Assembly: GCF_030238365.1 (NCBI RefSeq)
Contig: NZ_JASSOT010000078.1
Location: 62,001-126,000, forward strand
Origin: Lelliottia wanjuensis
GTDB taxonomy: Bacteria; Pseudomonadota; Gammaproteobacteria; Enterobacterales; Enterobacteriaceae
Length of the DNA stretch: 64,000 nucleotides
Direction of reading: 5' to 3'
Shown: positions 61,484 to 64,000 of the stretch, piece after piece
Position numbering within the stretch: position 1 is the first letter of the stretch
How the letters are laid out: each line of letters begins with the position of its first letter
Position numbers and translations under genes: made by a program
Notes under the pieces: model-generated
The model's database searches: none
What the model saw: only the letters and a program-made list of their open reading frames with translations
Told to the model about the DNA's origin: nothing

Positions 61484-62623
61484 ATGAAAAATAAAATATC
61501 TCTTTCGGTGTTAGCATTAATAATAAGTCAATTGACAGGCTGTGCGTTTGTACCTGGCCAGCAGCTGAGTGTTTCGGATAAAAATGTCATTGCTGCATCA
61601 GATGCTAATTATCAGCTCGATAAGCGCGTCGATGTTTACCCGATCACGCCGTCGTTGATTGAGACACTTCGCCCAACGACACTCAAATCTCAGGCGAATC
61701 CTAATCTCGATGCGCAGCTCAAAAGCTGGGAATACCACATCGACGTAGGCGATATTCTGACCATCACCGTCTGGGATCACCCGGAGCTCACCACGCCTGC
61801 CGGGCAGTACCGCAGCGCGAGCGACACGGGCAACTGGGTGGCCGCCGACGGCACGATTTTTTATCCCTACATTGGCAAGCTCAACGTCGCCGGGAAAACC
61901 GTCTCCGAGGTTCGCGAGGAGATCGCCTCCCGGCTGGATAAAGTGATCGAAAGCCCGCAGGTGGACGTGAGCGTGGCGGCGTTCCGCTCGCAAAAAGCCT
62001 ACGTCACCGGTGAGGTGGTCAAATCCGGGCAGCAGGCGATCACTAACATTCCTCTCACGGTTATGGATGCGGTGAATGCGGCGGGCGGTCTCTCCTCCGA
62101 TGCCGACTGGCGCGACGTGGTGCTGACCCATAATGGCAAAGACACCCATCTCTCTCTGTATGCCCTGATGCAGCACGGCGATTTGACGCAGAACAAACTG
62201 CTGTGGCCGGGGGATATTCTCTTCGTGCCGCGCAACGACGGCCTGAAAGTCTTCGTGATGGGCGAAGTGGCGAAACAAAGCACCCTCAAAATGGATCGCA
62301 GCGGGATGACCCTGGCGGAAGCTTTAGGCAATGCCGGGGGACTCAACCAGGATCTGGCGGACGCGACGGGGATCTTCGTGATTCGTTCGGCGCCGAAAGC
62401 TGATAAACAGAGCAAAATCGCCAGCGTGTACCAGCTCGACGCCAAAGACGCCTCGGCGATGGTGCTCGGCACCGAATTTCAGCTCCAGCCCTACGACATT
62501 GTCTATGTCACGACCGCGCCGATTTCGCGCTGGAATCGCGTGATCTCTCAGCTCGTGCCAACCATCAGCGGCGTTCATGACCTGACGGAAACGGCGCGCT
62601 ATATCCGCACGTGGCCGCAGTAA
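61484..62623 (+). CDS. wza: Wza/GfcE-type outer-membrane polysaccharide export lipoprotein
   Basis: 379 residues. Lipoprotein signal ending LTGC (Cys20); Poly_export domain with VTVWDHPELTTPAGQYRSAS, two SLBB repeats (KAYVTGEVVKSGQQAITN and VFVMGEVAKQSTLKM) and the C-terminal amphipathic helix (ISRWNRVISQLVPTISG). It forms the octameric outer-membrane exit channel. The C-terminus HDLTETARYIRTWP is closer to GfcE and Klebsiella Wza than to colanic-acid Wza of E. coli. The first codons are AT-rich and the Shine-Dalgarno poor. Stop and wzb start share 1 nt. Confidence 0.93.
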   Translation: MKNKISLSVLALIISQLTGCAFVPGQQLSVSDKNVIAASDANYQLDKRVDVYPITPSLIETLRPTTLKSQANPNLDAQLKSWEYHIDVGDILTITVWDHPELTTPAGQYRSASDTGNWVAADGTIFYPYIGKLNVAGKTVSEVREEIASRLDKVIESPQVDVSVAAFRSQKAYVTGEVVKSGQQAITNIPLTVMDAVNAAGGLSSDADWRDVVLTHNGKDTHLSLYALMQHGDLTQNKLLWPGDILFVPRNDGLKVFVMGEVAKQSTLKMDRSGMTLAEALGNAGGLNQDLADATGIFVIRSAPKADKQSKIASVYQLDAKDASAMVLGTEFQLQPYDIVYVTTAPISRWNRVISQLVPTISGVHDLTETARYIRTWPQ

Positions 62624-63057
62624 TGGTGAATTCAATCCTCGTGGTCTGCACCGGAAATATCTGCCGCTCGCCCATCGGTGAACGCCTGTTGCGCCAGCAG
62701 ATGCCCGGTTTCACCGTGGCCTCCGCCGGAGTCAGCGGCCTGGTCGGGCACGCAGCCGATGTGCGGGCGCAGGAAGTCGCGGCGCTGCACGGCGTCTCCC
62801 TTGAAGGGCATGTGGCGCAAAAACTGACCCCGCAGCTGATGCGCGAATACGATTTGATTCTGGCGATGGAGCCGGAACACCTGAACCATATTTCGGCGAT
62901 GGCCCCTGAAATCCGGGGTCGGTCGCTGCTGTTTGGGCAGTGGTTGCAAACGCGCGCAATCCCCGACCCGTATCGTAAGAGTCACGAAGCGTATGAATAC
63001 GTGTTCGATCTGCTGGGCAGGGCGAGTCAGGAATGGGCTCAACGACTGAGTCATTAA
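62623..63057 (+). CDS. wzb: Wzb/Etp low-molecular-weight protein tyrosine phosphatase
   Basis: 144 residues. P-loop CTGNICRS with nucleophile Cys9 and Arg15, and the general-acid motif DPYRKS. It dephosphorylates the C-terminal tyrosines of the cognate Wzc/Etk kinase, which cycles during capsule polymer assembly. TAATG coupling to wza and 15 bp to wzc place it in one operon. Confidence 0.95.
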   Translation: MVNSILVVCTGNICRSPIGERLLRQQMPGFTVASAGVSGLVGHAADVRAQEVAALHGVSLEGHVAQKLTPQLMREYDLILAMEPEHLNHISAMAPEIRGRSLLFGQWLQTRAIPDPYRKSHEAYEYVFDLLGRASQEWAQRLSH

Positions 63058-63072
63058 AGGAATAAAGTTTCA

Positions 63073-64000
63073 ATGTCTTCATATACTTCAGACATCTACG
63101 CGGCTGCGAATGAAAATCACGAGCTGGATCTGGCGCGCCTGCTGGGTGAGATGATCGACCATCGCCTGCTTATTTTGTGCATCACTTTTCTGTTTACCGC
63201 CTGCGCGGCCCTCTACGCTTTCACGGCGACGCCGGTTTTCCGGGCCGATGCGATGGTGCAGATCGAGAGTAAACAGGACAACAGCCTGCTTAAAAATTTG
63301 AGCCAGCTCAGCCCGGAGCTCTCCCCGGATACCATGCCGGAAATTCAGCTGCTGAAATCGCGGATGATCCTCGGCCAGACGGTGGACGGCCTGCGTCTTA
63401 ACGAAGAGGTTAAACAGCGCTACTTCCCGCTGGTAGGGCGCGCGCTTGCCAGGCTGCTCGGCCAAAAACCGGCGACGCTGGATCTGCTCATGATGCATAT
63501 TCCCTCAACAGACGGCACGCCGCGTACCCTGACCCTGACGGTGCTGGACCCAACGCATTTCCGCGTGACGGGGGATGATTTCGAGGGCGAAGGCGTCGCG
63601 GGAATGCCGTTTGAAAAAGAGGGTGTCTCCCTGTGGGTGAAAACGATGACGGCGCAGCCGGGCGCGCGGTTCGCCCTGACGGAGCGGACAAAACTCGACA
63701 CCATCAACGCGCTGAATCAGCAGTTCACCGTGGCCGAAGCGGGTAAACAGAGCGGCGTGCTGAACCTCTCCCTGACCGGCACGGACCCGGACCTGATTGC
63801 GAAAGTGCTTAACAGCATTGCCGAGAATTATTTGCGTCAGAACATCGACAGACAGGCCGCGCAGGATGCCAAAAGCCTCGCCTTTTTGCAGCGCCAGCTG
63901 CCGCAGATCCGAGGCGATCTGGATGTCGCCGAAGAGCGGCTCAACGTCTATCGTAAGCAGCGCGATTCGGTGGATCTGACGCTGGAGGCCAAATCGGTGC
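63073..64000 (+). CDS. wzc: Wzc/Etk tyrosine autokinase, N-terminal part
   Basis: Frame open from ATG 63073 to the window end (309 codons). It starts MSSYTSDIYAAANENHELDL, then a first membrane segment (LLILCITFLFTACAALYAF, about residues 33-51), the Wzz chain-length domain (FRADAMVQIESKQ, PEIQLLKSRMILGQTV) and the start of the coiled-coil region (SLAFLQRQLPQIRGDLDVAEERLNVY). The cytosolic kinase domain and Tyr cluster lie beyond the edge. It controls polymerisation and export of capsule or colanic-acid-type polysaccharide with Wza and Wzb. Confidence 0.92.
   Translation, partial: MSSYTSDIYAAANENHELDLARLLGEMIDHRLLILCITFLFTACAALYAFTATPVFRADAMVQIESKQDNSLLKNLSQLSPELSPDTMPEIQLLKSRMILGQTVDGLRLNEEVKQRYFPLVGRALARLLGQKPATLDLLMMHIPSTDGTPRTLTLTVLDPTHFRVTGDDFEGEGVAGMPFEKEGVSLWVKTMTAQPGARFALTERTKLDTINALNQQFTVAEAGKQSGVLNLSLTGTDPDLIAKVLNSIAENYLRQNIDRQAAQDAKSLAFLQRQLPQIRGDLDVAEERLNVYRKQRDSVDLTLEAKSV

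Overview
The window is a stretch of enterobacterial chromosome. Nearly every protein can be aligned from memory, almost residue for residue, with an Escherichia coli K-12 counterpart, and the gene order follows the E. coli 46-49 minute region in blocks (pdeN-mepS-lpxT-yeiR-yeiQ-efpL-setB-fruBKA; nfo-yeiH-yeiE-lysP-cirA-yeiG-folE-yeiB-galS-mglBAC; sanA-cdd-yohKJ-dusC-yohP-mdtQ-yohF-yohD-yohC-pbpG-dld-bglX; osmF-yehYXW-yohO-mlrA-btsSR-yehS-metG-mrp). The high GC, REP/BIME and boxC-like intergenic repeats and the lineage-specific inserts suggest Enterobacter, Lelliottia, Leclercia or a close relative; I cannot fix the genus from sequence alone.

Layout. 1-8.4 kb: envelope and metal genes (pdeN fragment, mepS, lpxT, yeiR), a divergent yeiQ/uxuA pair with a hexuronate-type control region, efpL, yeiW and setB. 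8.6-12.5 kb: the fructose PTS operon fruBKA with Cra operators. 12.6-24.7 kb: nfo, yeiH/yeiE, lysP, cirA, yeiG, an extra MFS gene, folE, yeiB, galS. 25-28.6 kb: mglBAC, controlled by GalS and CRP. 28.6-29.3 kb: a 627-bp palindrome-rich dispersed repeat where E. coli carries preTA and yeiS. 29.3-43.8 kb: sanA to bglX, including the small genes yohP and an unrecognised 88-residue membrane protein, an apparently intact mdtQ, and a GNAT gene. 44-48.4 kb: an accessory operon (cytosolic GH28 glycosidase, GPH symporter, second MFS permease) preceded by two CRP-like sites. 48.4-48.8 kb: a second, inverted and internally deleted copy of the dispersed repeat. 48.8-60.1 kb: the OsmF/YehYXW osmolyte importer with a sigma-S promoter, yohO, mlrA, the BtsS/BtsR pyruvate-sensing system, yehS, metG and mrp. 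60.2-64 kb: a GNAT gene overlapping rcnB, then the start of a Wza-Wzb-Wzc polysaccharide export locus cut by the window end.

How they work together. Much of the window is sugar acquisition under catabolite control: fructose (Cra), galactose (GalS/CRP), hexuronates (uxuA with a YeiQ oxidoreductase), oligo-galacturonides or related oligomers (GH28 operon) and beta-glucosides (bglX). A second theme is envelope and stress biology: MepS, LpxT, PbpG, the sigma-S genes osmF and mlrA, and the capsule-type export genes.

The least explained feature is the pair of inverted dispersed repeats at about 28.65-29.27 kb and 48.4-48.8 kb. They share perfect terminal inverted repeats, nested inner inverted repeats, GC-rich hairpins at both core ends and an almost identical core with RNA-like folding potential. 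No tools were run; all family calls rest on motifs and remembered sequences.
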